Part shown: piece after piece, positions 1 through 6,472 of the stretch | Position numbering within the stretch: position 1 is the first letter of the stretch | How the letters are laid out: each line of letters starts with the position of its first letter | Assembly (NCBI GenBank): GCA_964459065.1 | Contig: CAYWMN010000052.1 | Location: 1-19,003, forward strand | Source: JAMCXS01 sp964459065 | Lineage (GTDB): Bacteria; Acidobacteriota; Terriglobia; UBA7540 | Direction of reading: 5' to 3' | Length of the DNA: 19,003 nt | Translations under genes and position numbers: made by a program | Notes under the pieces: model-generated | The model's input: the letters and a program-made list of their open reading frames with translations, nothing else | Databases searched by the model: none | Told to the model about the DNA's origin: nothing

Positions 1-1
1 A

Positions 2-271
2 GGAGGATGAGGGAAATAAATAATAGGTGTGAGGGGTGGAGTAATCCTTCCATATCAACCTCCCAAAGATGGCTGGGTGCCACCGTTCTATCAACCTAAG
101 CAGCTCTTCACTCTCCCATGTGGTCACAAGATCATCAACGCTCCATAGATAGTCTGTGACGTGAGCGGCCATTGCGGGACTCATGCGGAGTGTACGACGA
201 ATTTGGATGAAGTTGCAGGCAAAATAATTCAGCGCCGCTGCCGCCGCACAGTTTTCAACCTCATTCTGAAA
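2..271 (-). pseudogene. C-terminal remnant of an IS1-like transposase
   Basis: Read on the minus strand from 271 downward, one frame stays open to the window edge. It gives a stretch resembling the C-terminus of the IS1-like DDE transposases common in soil bacteria: NEVENCAAAAALNYFACNF, then RRTLRMSPAMAAHVTDYLWS. The family pattern is roughly VENH, a run of Ala/Leu, YNF.RIHKTLR.TPAMAAGVTD.LW. The catalytic N-terminal and central parts are absent: upstream of about 271 the similarity stops, and the MFS stop codon lies 35 bp further on. The family's usually conserved His-Lys before TLR is Arg-Arg here, consistent with decay. The last residues, towards position 1, are not recognisable. There is no start codon in the right place, so this is a dead fragment. 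The frame and motif are seen in the sequence; the family name is from memory. Confidence 0.68.
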
Positions 272-305
272 GTAGCCCGCTATTGCAAAGATGGATGTCG
301 CGCTT

Positions 306-1931
306 CTATTCAGCGGTTTCCCGCGCGTAAAGCATATAGGAAACGGCGGGGGGCGAATCTCCCCGATGGAAGCTCCAGGCCCGGTCGCGGGTTTCACGGT
401 CCGGGGCGGAATAACGCTCGCGCTGGCGCAAAAACTCCAACCAGGATTCAACTACGAACGTTTCGACAAAACGCTCCGGCTGCTGCGTATCCTGATAAAC
501 CCCCCAGTTGATGGCGCCGTTGCGCGACCGCATCTCCCGCACGCGATGGATGGCGTGCGCAAACCCGGCATGGTCTTCCGCGCCGATCCGGTACTCGATC
601 GTGATCATCACGGGCCCGTCGTCCGGCTGGGGCTCAATCACAACCTGCGGCGCCGCGCGCTTGAGCGCATAGGGGCTGAGGTCCGGCGGGATTTCCGCCA
701 GCAGCCGGAAGCGCCGCCCGATCGGCACGCTCCCAAGCGCCGCAGCGGCAGCCGCCAGCAGGGCCGCGGGCGTTGAAAGGTGCTCGGCCAGCAGTCCCCA
801 CAGGGCGCTGCCCGATGCCACGCCTCCCCAGAAAATCATCTGATAAGTTCCCAGCGCCCGGGCCTGGACCCAGGGCGGCGTGGAGACTTGCACGGTAACG
901 TTCAGGGTGGAGAGCGCGCTGGTCCAGGCGAACCCCGCCCCCAGCAGCGCCAGGACAATCAGCGGCAGGCTTCGCACCAGCGCGAGCGTCACGAGAGTGC
1001 CGGCAAACACCACCGAGGAGGCGGCCACAATCACGTCCGGCGAAAACCGCTGCCGAAGCCGCGGCAGGTATGAGGCTCCCGCCACCGCTCCTGCGCCCAG
1101 GCAGCCGTTCAGAATTCCGTAGGCCATGGCTCCCTGGCGCAGGTCCTGCCGGGCCACCACCGCCAGCAGCGCCCAGACGGCGCTGGCGAATCCCGCAAAC
1201 ATGAAGGTGCGGTAAAACGTGGCTCGCAGCTCCGGAGTGTGACGCAGGTAGCGAAGGCCGGTCCACAGCGCTCCCGTCACGCGTTCGGCCGGAAGCGCGC
1301 TCTTGTAAAGCGGCCTGCTTCGCCAGCGATACAGGACGGCGATCACGGCGACAAAGGAGAGCGAATTGACCAAAAAAACCGAGCCCGCGCCCCGCGTGAT
1401 CAGCACGAAAGCCGCCACCATCAGCCCGCCCAGCGCCGGACCCACGGCCCGCGCCAGATTGTAGCCGGCGCTGTTGACGGCGATGGCGTTGGGCAGTTCC
1501 TGGCGGGGCACCATCTCCGGAATAATTGCCTGCCAGGCAGGCCCGTTCATGGCCACGCCGATATTCAGCAGAAAGGTGAGGCCCAGCAGGGTCCACGGAG
1601 AAATGACGCCGGCAAACGTCAGAACGCTGAGGATGGCCACCGCGGCCAGCATCCAGGATTGCCAGAAGATCAGCAGCCGGCGGCGGTCCAGGATGTCGGC
1701 AAACACGCCGGCCGGATAGCCCAGCAGCAGAACCGGCAGGCCCGCAGCCGTCTGCATCAGCGCAATCAGCAGCGGCGAGGTGGTAAGCGAGGTCATCAGC
1801 CACGTGCCCGCGGTGTCCTGCATCCAGCTCCCCACGTTCGACACCACCGAGGAAGCCCAGCAGTCGCGAAAAGTCGGATGCCGGAGGGTCCCCCACGCGG
1901 AGGGCTTATCGGTTTTGATCGTTGTGTTCAA
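306..1931 (-). CDS. MFS_3-family exporter (EntS-like) with C-terminal alpha/beta domain
   Basis: The 541-residue protein is a major facilitator of the MFS_3 / transmembrane secretion effector type, related to enterobactin exporter EntS. It should sit in the inner membrane and export a small molecule by proton antiport; the substrate cannot be told. The N-terminus has the family hallmark LRHPTFRDCWASSVVSNVGS followed by WMQDTAGTWLM. A loop DILDRRRLL after the second or third membrane segment matches the MFS signature region. About twelve hydrophobic segments cover residues 20-415. The last hundred residues are soluble, beginning near VMITIEYRIG and ending AVSYMLYA, and resemble the antibiotic-biosynthesis-monooxygenase-like ferredoxin fold often attached to this family. 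The start is a TTG with no strong ribosome-binding site, so the exact N-terminus is uncertain. The gene lies 251 bp beyond rpe, after terminator-like hairpins, so it is probably a separate transcription unit. Confidence 0.88.
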   Translation of the reverse strand: MNTTIKTDKPSAWGTLRHPTFRDCWASSVVSNVGSWMQDTAGTWLMTSLTTSPLLIALMQTAAGLPVLLLGYPAGVFADILDRRRLLIFWQSWMLAAVAILSVLTFAGVISPWTLLGLTFLLNIGVAMNGPAWQAIIPEMVPRQELPNAIAVNSAGYNLARAVGPALGGLMVAAFVLITRGAGSVFLVNSLSFVAVIAVLYRWRSRPLYKSALPAERVTGALWTGLRYLRHTPELRATFYRTFMFAGFASAVWALLAVVARQDLRQGAMAYGILNGCLGAGAVAGASYLPRLRQRFSPDVIVAASSVVFAGTLVTLALVRSLPLIVLALLGAGFAWTSALSTLNVTVQVSTPPWVQARALGTYQMIFWGGVASGSALWGLLAEHLSTPAALLAAAAAALGSVPIGRRFRLLAEIPPDLSPYALKRAAPQVVIEPQPDDGPVMITIEYRIGAEDHAGFAHAIHRVREMRSRNGAINWGVYQDTQQPERFVETFVVESWLEFLRQRERYSAPDRETRDRAWSFHRGDSPPAVSYMLYARETAE

Positions 1932-2182
1932 GGCGCACCCAAACCGCCATCATAGCAGGAAGCTGGTGAGTCCCGTTTCTCTTGTTGTGGGAAGGTTCAG
2001 CGACGACCCGCGCACCGCGAGGCTCTGATCCCGCGGAGAGGCAAACTGGAAGCGGGTTCCGCAACCGGCCAGCCGCAGGCGCTACAACTGAGGGCGGGCT
2101 GCCAGGTCAAAAAATTTGTCTCCGGCTGGTTATTCAACGCCGGCACCCGAGCCCGCTGTGCCCTAAGGACCCCAAACCCGCT
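1932..2182. other. Intergenic region between rpe and the MFS gene
   Basis: These 251 bp hold no convincing gene. The rpe-proximal part contains two hairpins described separately (2171-2199 and 2109-2143). The remainder must carry the promoter of the MFS gene, but I see no clear -35/-10 pair on the minus strand. Short open frames here lack ribosome-binding sites and recognisable products. Confidence 0.6.
2109..2143 (-). terminator. Candidate rho-independent terminator of the pentose phosphate operon
   Basis: On the minus strand the sequence forms a stem CCGGC / GCCGG (2143-2139 with 2126-2122). An inner GTT/AAC pairing is possible. After eight bases (AGACAAAT-type spacer) comes a run of six Ts (2114-2109). 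The T-run is a little far from the stem for an ideal terminator. It lies about 40 bp beyond the rpe stop and after a second, longer hairpin. Confidence 0.45.
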
Positions 2183-2199
2183 CTAGGAGCGGCTTTGGG
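2171..2199 (-). terminator. Long hairpin overlapping the rpe stop codon
   Basis: Two 13-nt arms, CCCAAACCCGCTC at 2171-2183 and GAGCGGCTTTGGG at 2187-2199, pair with a single mismatch around a 3-nt loop. The rpe stop codon (TAG, complement of 2183-2185) sits in the loop and stem edge. No T-run follows directly on the minus strand, so it may act as an mRNA 3'-end stabiliser or as part of a two-hairpin terminator with 2109-2143. Confidence 0.5.
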
Positions 2200-2851
2200 C
2201 AATGCTGGCAAGCAGCCTCTCAACGGCGGCCTGAACGCCGTCTTGAACGCCATAAACCGACGACCCCGCCACCAGCACGTCGGCGCCCGCCTCAACCGCC
2301 AGAGGCGCCGTCCGGGCGTTGATCCCTCCATCCACTTCCAGTTCGCAGTCAAGCTTGCGTTCTTCAATCCAGCTGCGGAGTTGCCGGATCTTCGGCAGGG
2401 TTTCGGCAATAAACTTCTGCCCGCCAAAGCCGGGGTTCACCGTCATCACCAGAACCAGATCGAGGCTGCCCAGAACCTCGGAGAGCATGCCGGCCGGCGT
2501 TGAAGGATTGATGGCCACGCCCGCCTTTTTCCCCAGGGCGTGAATCTGCTGGATGGCGCGGTGCAGATGCGGCGTGGCTTCCTGATGAATGATCAGGGTG
2601 TCGGAGCCCGCCTCGGCAAAGGTCTCAATAAAATCTTCGGGCGGCTCAACCATCAGGTGCGTTTCCAGCACGAGGCGCGTGAGCGGACGCAGTGACCGGA
2701 CCGCCTGCGCTCCGAAAGTGATGTTGGGAACGAACCGGCCGTCCATCACGTCGATCTGCACGCGGTCCACTCCCGCCGCTTCGGCCGCCTGGACTTCTTC
2801 GCCAAGACGGGTAAAGTCGGCCGAAAGGATGGAAGGGGCGATTTTAATCAA
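2183..2851 (-). CDS. rpe: Ribulose-phosphate 3-epimerase
   Basis: This 222-residue TIM barrel interconverts ribulose-5-phosphate and xylulose-5-phosphate, linking the oxidative branch to transketolase. Motifs run in order: IAPSILSADF (4-13), IDVMDGRFVPNITFG (33-47), ETHLM (63-67), NPGFGGQKF (139-147), EVDGGIN (172-178) and the phosphate-binding AGSSVYG (195-201). Metal ligands expected from characterised epimerases are present as Asp34, His65 and Asp174, but the position of the fourth (the His two residues before Asp34) is Gln32. The start is TTG at 2851-2849. It overlaps the pgl stop (TTGA) and is supported by AGGAG at 2858-2862 with a 6-nt spacer. It is the last gene of the operon. Length is normal for the family. 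Identity is certain; the effect of Gln32 is unknown. Confidence 0.96.
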   Translation of the reverse strand: MIKIAPSILSADFTRLGEEVQAAEAAGVDRVQIDVMDGRFVPNITFGAQAVRSLRPLTRLVLETHLMVEPPEDFIETFAEAGSDTLIIHQEATPHLHRAIQQIHALGKKAGVAINPSTPAGMLSEVLGSLDLVLVMTVNPGFGGQKFIAETLPKIRQLRSWIEERKLDCELEVDGGINARTAPLAVEAGADVLVAGSSVYGVQDGVQAAVERLLASIAQSRS

Positions 2852-3612
2852 GAAGCGCTCCTGTGCGCGACGCTGAGACGCCCCGCAGCGGCCTCGTCAA
2901 TTAACCATGTCACCTTGCCACGAACGGGAACAATCCCTTGCGCCGGGTAGATGGCGAGGTTGCGCGGCCCTTCGATCACTTGATGCAAAGCCTCCGCCTT
3001 ATCGGCTCCGGCAACCATAAACACAATCTCCGAGGCGGCGTTCAAAACAGGATAGGTGAGCGTCAGGCGATACATCCGGAGCTTTTCAACGTAATTCGGG
3101 CAAACCCACTTGCGGCGCTCGGCGACCGCCTTCGAACCCGGAAACAGCGAAGCCGTATGCCCGTCGGGCCCCATCCCCAGGAAGATCAAGTCGAAGCAGG
3201 GCACGTTGTCCTCGTCAAGATCCAGAACGCTTTCCAGTTCGCGAGCGTACTCGCCGCTGGCCGCGTCGCGATCCGGCTGCTCGGCTCTCATGCGATGAAA
3301 CCGGGTTGCTGCGGCTGGAACCGCGTCAAGCAAAGACTCGCGAATCATCCGGTAATTGCTCTGAGGATCGTCGGGAGGCACCGAGCGCTCGTCAACCTGG
3401 AAAAGGTGCGTGCCCTCCCACGGAAGGCGCTCTGAAAATTCGGAGCTCGAAAGCAACCGCAGAAATGCCTGCGGCGTTTTGCCGCCCGAAAACGCCACAG
3501 AGAACAGGTTCCCCTTGCCGGCACGCTCAAGCGCCTGCGCCGCAAACAACTCCGCCGCAGCATGGCTCAACGCATCCAGGTTCGGAAAAATTCGAATTCG
3601 CGGTTCACACAT
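2848..3612 (-). CDS. pgl: 6-phosphogluconolactonase (DevB/SOL type)
   Basis: The enzyme hydrolyses 6-phosphoglucono-1,5-lactone, the product of Zwf, to 6-phosphogluconate. The 254-residue protein shows the family signatures in order: SGGKTP near residue 40, QVDERSVPPDDPQSNY near 70-85, and GMGPDGHTASLFPG around 150-163, which carries the conserved Asp-Gly-His. A basic strand with YPAQG follows near the end. I chose ATG at 3612 because the product then begins MCEPRIRIFPNL, as the family does, and an AAGGG lies 9 nt upstream. A TTG at 3633 and an ATG at 3621 are in frame and would add 7 or 3 residues. The gene follows opcA after 35 bp and overlaps rpe by 4 bp, so the three are almost surely cotranscribed. 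Confidence 0.94.
   Translation of the reverse strand: MCEPRIRIFPNLDALSHAAAELFAAQALERAGKGNLFSVAFSGGKTPQAFLRLLSSSEFSERLPWEGTHLFQVDERSVPPDDPQSNYRMIRESLLDAVPAAATRFHRMRAEQPDRDAASGEYARELESVLDLDEDNVPCFDLIFLGMGPDGHTASLFPGSKAVAERRKWVCPNYVEKLRMYRLTLTYPVLNAASEIVFMVAGADKAEALHQVIEGPRNLAIYPAQGIVPVRGKVTWLIDEAAAGRLSVAHRSAS
2858..2862 (-). promoter_or_regulatory. Ribosome-binding site fixing the TTG start of rpe
   Basis: AGGAG on the minus strand lies inside the pgl coding end, 6 nt before the TTG at 2851. It supports initiation at TTG and translational coupling with pgl. Confidence 0.7.
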
Positions 3613-3647
3613 GCGGCGCATCCCTTGTGGCAAAACTCTAAGGAGGG

Positions 3648-4802
3648 CTATCCCTTGAACATTCTGGCCAGCAGGCTCAACGACTGCTCATAAATCCTGT
3701 CCCGGCCCGGGAATTTGAGTTCTTCATTCACCAGTCCAATCTGATCCAGTACTTGCAGGCGAACGGTTCTCTCACGCGGTGGACATCCGGGGATTTCAGC
3801 CCGCGTGTGAACGCTGCCTTCTTCTTCCGACTCCGTGATGGAAAATTGCGCCGCCTCTTTTCCGCCGGTCCTCAGGGTTACGGAGAGCGGACCCGCCTGG
3901 CCGCTTGCTGCCTTGTGGGCGACGAATTCCACGCGAACCGGCTGGCCGTCTTTTTGAAACTCCAGCGTGCGGGCGCGGCTTGCGGCCGGCTCCAGGCGGG
4001 AGGTTGGCTGCCAGCCCAGGCGCGTCGCCAGCCACGCCGCGAGCAACAGCACCTGCGTCCATCGATCATTGCCCCCGGCTTGCTGCGTCCACTCTATTTT
4101 CACTTCCGCAAGATTGTTCAGATAGGCATTCGCTCCGGCAAAATCAAAACACTGGGCGATCAGTTCCCGGCAAGGCGTAAGCCGCGCCCAATTGAGATCA
4201 CTGAAGGCCACTTCTTCAGCGCCCCGGAACCGCTCCATCTGCCTCGCCAGAGCCGCCAGGTCCGTTTCCGGCTCTTCGAACTCTGCCGAATCCAGCAGAA
4301 CGCGGTTCGCAATGCGCAGGATCGGGTCCAGAAAAGACGGTGGAGAAAAACGTCCGGCCCGCCACCAAAGGAATACGGGAAGTTCCGGGATCGCCAGCGG
4401 GATGACAACGTTGTCCAGGCCGTGCACTGCTCCACCACGAGCCTGGATACAAATCTGTTCGCAGCAAACCTGCCGGGCGCCCGAAGCGGGCAAGTGGCAT
4501 TGGGCGGAAATCCAGGAGGTCAGCCCTTCGGGCTGCTCGTTCTCTTCGGCGATCATGATGATGGCGCGGCAAGGATTTTGAGCGATGACCTTGCTGATCA
4601 AATCGAGCGTTTCGCGGCCAGCCTGCTCATTTTCGACGTAAACAAGGAGGGTAAGCACACTCGCGCGCATCACCGGGTGCTCCGTCTCCGGATCTTCCGC
4701 GGCTGAGCGCCAAAGGCCTGAGAGTTCTTTTTCCAGATCGGCAATCGATGCCGGCTGCAAATCGCCCGCCGTCAAGGATTTGAACTTTTTCCCTACAGGC
4801 AA
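3648..4802 (-). CDS. opcA: Glucose-6-phosphate dehydrogenase assembly protein OpcA
   Basis: The 384-residue protein matches OpcA, known from cyanobacteria and actinobacteria as the factor that promotes Zwf oligomerisation and activity (in cyanobacteria, redox-controlled through thioredoxin). The family-typical hydrophobic/Trp motif LPVFLWWRAG lies near residue 140. The N-terminal half has the PVMRASVLTLLVYVEN segment. Several cysteines occur (CHLP, QVCCEQIC, PCRELIAQCF), so redox control is possible, but this is inference. The start is TTG at 4802-4800, fixed by AAAGGAGG (4808-4815) with a 5-nt spacer. It sits directly downstream of zwf, separated by 47 bp that hold a perfect hairpin. The zwf-opcA-pgl order fits its role. 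Confidence 0.88.
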   Translation of the reverse strand: MPVGKKFKSLTAGDLQPASIADLEKELSGLWRSAAEDPETEHPVMRASVLTLLVYVENEQAGRETLDLISKVIAQNPCRAIIMIAEENEQPEGLTSWISAQCHLPASGARQVCCEQICIQARGGAVHGLDNVVIPLAIPELPVFLWWRAGRFSPPSFLDPILRIANRVLLDSAEFEEPETDLAALARQMERFRGAEEVAFSDLNWARLTPCRELIAQCFDFAGANAYLNNLAEVKIEWTQQAGGNDRWTQVLLLAAWLATRLGWQPTSRLEPAASRARTLEFQKDGQPVRVEFVAHKAASGQAGPLSVTLRTGGKEAAQFSITESEEEGSVHTRAEIPGCPPRERTVRLQVLDQIGLVNEELKFPGRDRIYEQSLSLLARMFKG

Positions 4803-4807
4803 AGGTC

Positions 4808-4815
4808 CCTCCTTT
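4808..4815 (-). promoter_or_regulatory. Strong ribosome-binding site for opcA
   Basis: AAAGGAGG on the minus strand is placed 5 nt before TTG 4802 and fixes that non-ATG start. Confidence 0.75.
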
Positions 4816-4822
4816 CGTTCTG

Positions 4823-4843
4823 CTCCGGACGGTTCGTCCGGAG
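4823..4843 (-). repeat. Perfect hairpin between zwf and opcA
   Basis: CTCCGGAC (4823-4830) and GTCCGGAG (4836-4843) form an 8-bp perfect stem with a 5-nt loop. It lies between the zwf stop and the opcA ribosome-binding site. There is no T-run after it, so it is more likely an mRNA stability or processing element than a terminator. Confidence 0.6.
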
Positions 4844-4849
4844 TGCGGT

Positions 4850-6400
4850 CTACAAGCGGTGCCAGCGCCGCCCGTCGCGTTCCAGCAAAAGGTCCGCCGC
4901 CGCCGGCCCCCAGCCGCCGGATTCATAATACTGCAGCCCTTTCGCCCCGTCTTCCTGCCAGCGGTCGAGGAGCGGAGAAAGCAGTTGCCAGGCCAGGTCG
5001 ACCGCGTCCTCTCGATTGAAAAGCGTCTGGTCTCCGAGCATGCAGTCCAGCAGCAGCGTCTCGTAAGCGCTGGGCGGCTCTCCGCCAAAAGATTCCGCGT
5101 AACGGAATTCCATTTTCACCGGACGGATTTCCATGGTCGGCGCGGGAAATTTGGCGTTGAAGTTAACCGAGATGCCTTCATTGGGCTGGATGCGCATTGC
5201 CAGGAGGTTGGGCTCAACCGGGTTTTCCGTCTTCGTTCCAAACACCATGTGCGGCACGCGCCGGAACTGCACCACGATTTCCGAAACCCGCTTGGCAAGG
5301 CGCTTGCCTGAGCGCACGTAAAACGGGACGTCCGCCCAACGCCAGTTGTCAATGGAGAGCTTGAGCGCCGCAAAGGTTTCCGTGCTGGAATTGGAGGCGA
5401 CATTGGCTTCATCGCGGTAGCCGGGAACTTTCTGGCCCTTGGCCCAGCCATCGGCATACTGGCCGCGGACAACAAACTCGTTCAATCGGTCCAAGTCAAT
5501 GGGGCGAATGGCCCGCATCACCTTGGCCTTTTCGTCGCGAACCTCCACGGCGTCAAACGTTGCGGGCGCTTCCATGGCCACCAGGCTGAGGACGGACATC
5601 ACGTGGTTCTGCACCATGTCGCGCAGCAGACCGGCCTCTTCGTAGTAGCGGCCGCGTCCTTCAACACCCAACTCCTCGGCCACGGTGATTTCCACGTGAT
5701 CGATATAGCGGCGGTTCCAGATGGGCTCAAAGATTCCGTTGGCGAAACGGAAAACCAAAAGGTTCTGGACCGTTTCCTTGCCAAGATAATGGTCGATGCG
5801 GTAAACCTGCTCTTCCTTAAAAACCGAACCGACCGTCGAGGTCAGCTTCCTGGCGCTTTCGAGGTCGTGGCCGAAAGGCTTCTCAATCACCACCCGGGTC
5901 CAGTTTTTCTCCGGGTCTTTGGGCTGGGCAAGCCCGGCGTCTCCGAGGTGCGTCACGATCACGGGGAAAGTGCTGGGAGGCGTCGCCAGATAGAAAAGCC
6001 GGTTCCCGCTGGCTCCCTGCTCGCTGTCGAGCTTGTTGAGCAACTGATCGAGTTGAGTATAGGCTTTGGAGTCACCAAAGTTGTCGGTCAGGTAATAGAG
6101 AGACTTGGTGAAGCTCTTCAGCGAAGGCTCATCGACGGTTGATCGCTCAGAAAATTTCCTGACCGCCTCCGCCATCGCCTCACGAAACTTCTCGTTGGTG
6201 TAAGGCGTTTTGGCGCAGCCGATCACACAGAAGCCCGGCGGCAGGAGCCTCTCGCAGTGAAGGTCAAAAAGCGCCGGAATCAGCTTCCGCGCCGTCAGGT
6301 CGCCGGAAGCTCCGAAAATCACCATCGCACAAGGGGCAGGCGTCTTTCGAATGCGCATCCCTTCGCGCAAAGGATTGGTCATTACTGCCGTATCCGTCAT
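4850..6400 (-). CDS. zwf: Glucose-6-phosphate 1-dehydrogenase
   Basis: Zwf oxidises glucose-6-phosphate to 6-phosphogluconolactone, feeding reducing power into the cell. With the chosen start the protein has 516 residues, normal for the family. It shows the nucleotide-binding GASGDLTARKL (30-40), EKPFG (173-177), the active-site signature RIDHYLGKE (201-209; His204 binds substrate phosphate) and DMVQNH (261-266; His266 the presumed general base). The coenzyme segment reads GCAKTPY (61-67): Lys replaces the Arg usual in NADP-dependent enzymes, keeping a positive charge. I chose ATG 6400 because AAAGGAAGG lies 7 nt before it; an in-frame ATG at 6451 would add 17 atypical residues. The gene lies between pgi (72-bp gap) and opcA. 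Confidence 0.95.
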   Translation of the reverse strand: MTDTAVMTNPLREGMRIRKTPAPCAMVIFGASGDLTARKLIPALFDLHCERLLPPGFCVIGCAKTPYTNEKFREAMAEAVRKFSERSTVDEPSLKSFTKSLYYLTDNFGDSKAYTQLDQLLNKLDSEQGASGNRLFYLATPPSTFPVIVTHLGDAGLAQPKDPEKNWTRVVIEKPFGHDLESARKLTSTVGSVFKEEQVYRIDHYLGKETVQNLLVFRFANGIFEPIWNRRYIDHVEITVAEELGVEGRGRYYEEAGLLRDMVQNHVMSVLSLVAMEAPATFDAVEVRDEKAKVMRAIRPIDLDRLNEFVVRGQYADGWAKGQKVPGYRDEANVASNSSTETFAALKLSIDNWRWADVPFYVRSGKRLAKRVSEIVVQFRRVPHMVFGTKTENPVEPNLLAMRIQPNEGISVNFNAKFPAPTMEIRPVKMEFRYAESFGGEPPSAYETLLLDCMLGDQTLFNREDAVDLAWQLLSPLLDRWQEDGAKGLQYYESGGWGPAAADLLLERDGRRWHRL

Positions 6401-6407
6401 GCGAAAT

Positions 6408-6416
6408 CCTTCCTTT
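6408..6416 (-). promoter_or_regulatory. Ribosome-binding site deciding the zwf start
   Basis: AAAGGAAGG on the minus strand is 7 nt before ATG 6400. This favours the shorter zwf product over the in-frame upstream ATG at 6451. Confidence 0.7.
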
Positions 6417-6472
6417 CCGGGTTTGAATTGCCTGGCGCCGGGGCGGGCCATTTTTCAGGACGCCGAACCCGC

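Noticed and set aside
161..776. Plus-strand open frames over the transposase remnant and MFS end
   Set aside because: Their products are arginine-rich and featureless, while the minus strand gives recognisable proteins.
634..1896. 420-codon frame inside the MFS gene on the same strand
   Set aside because: It is an alternative frame of the MFS gene with a Gly/Arg/Ala-rich product and no ribosome-binding site.
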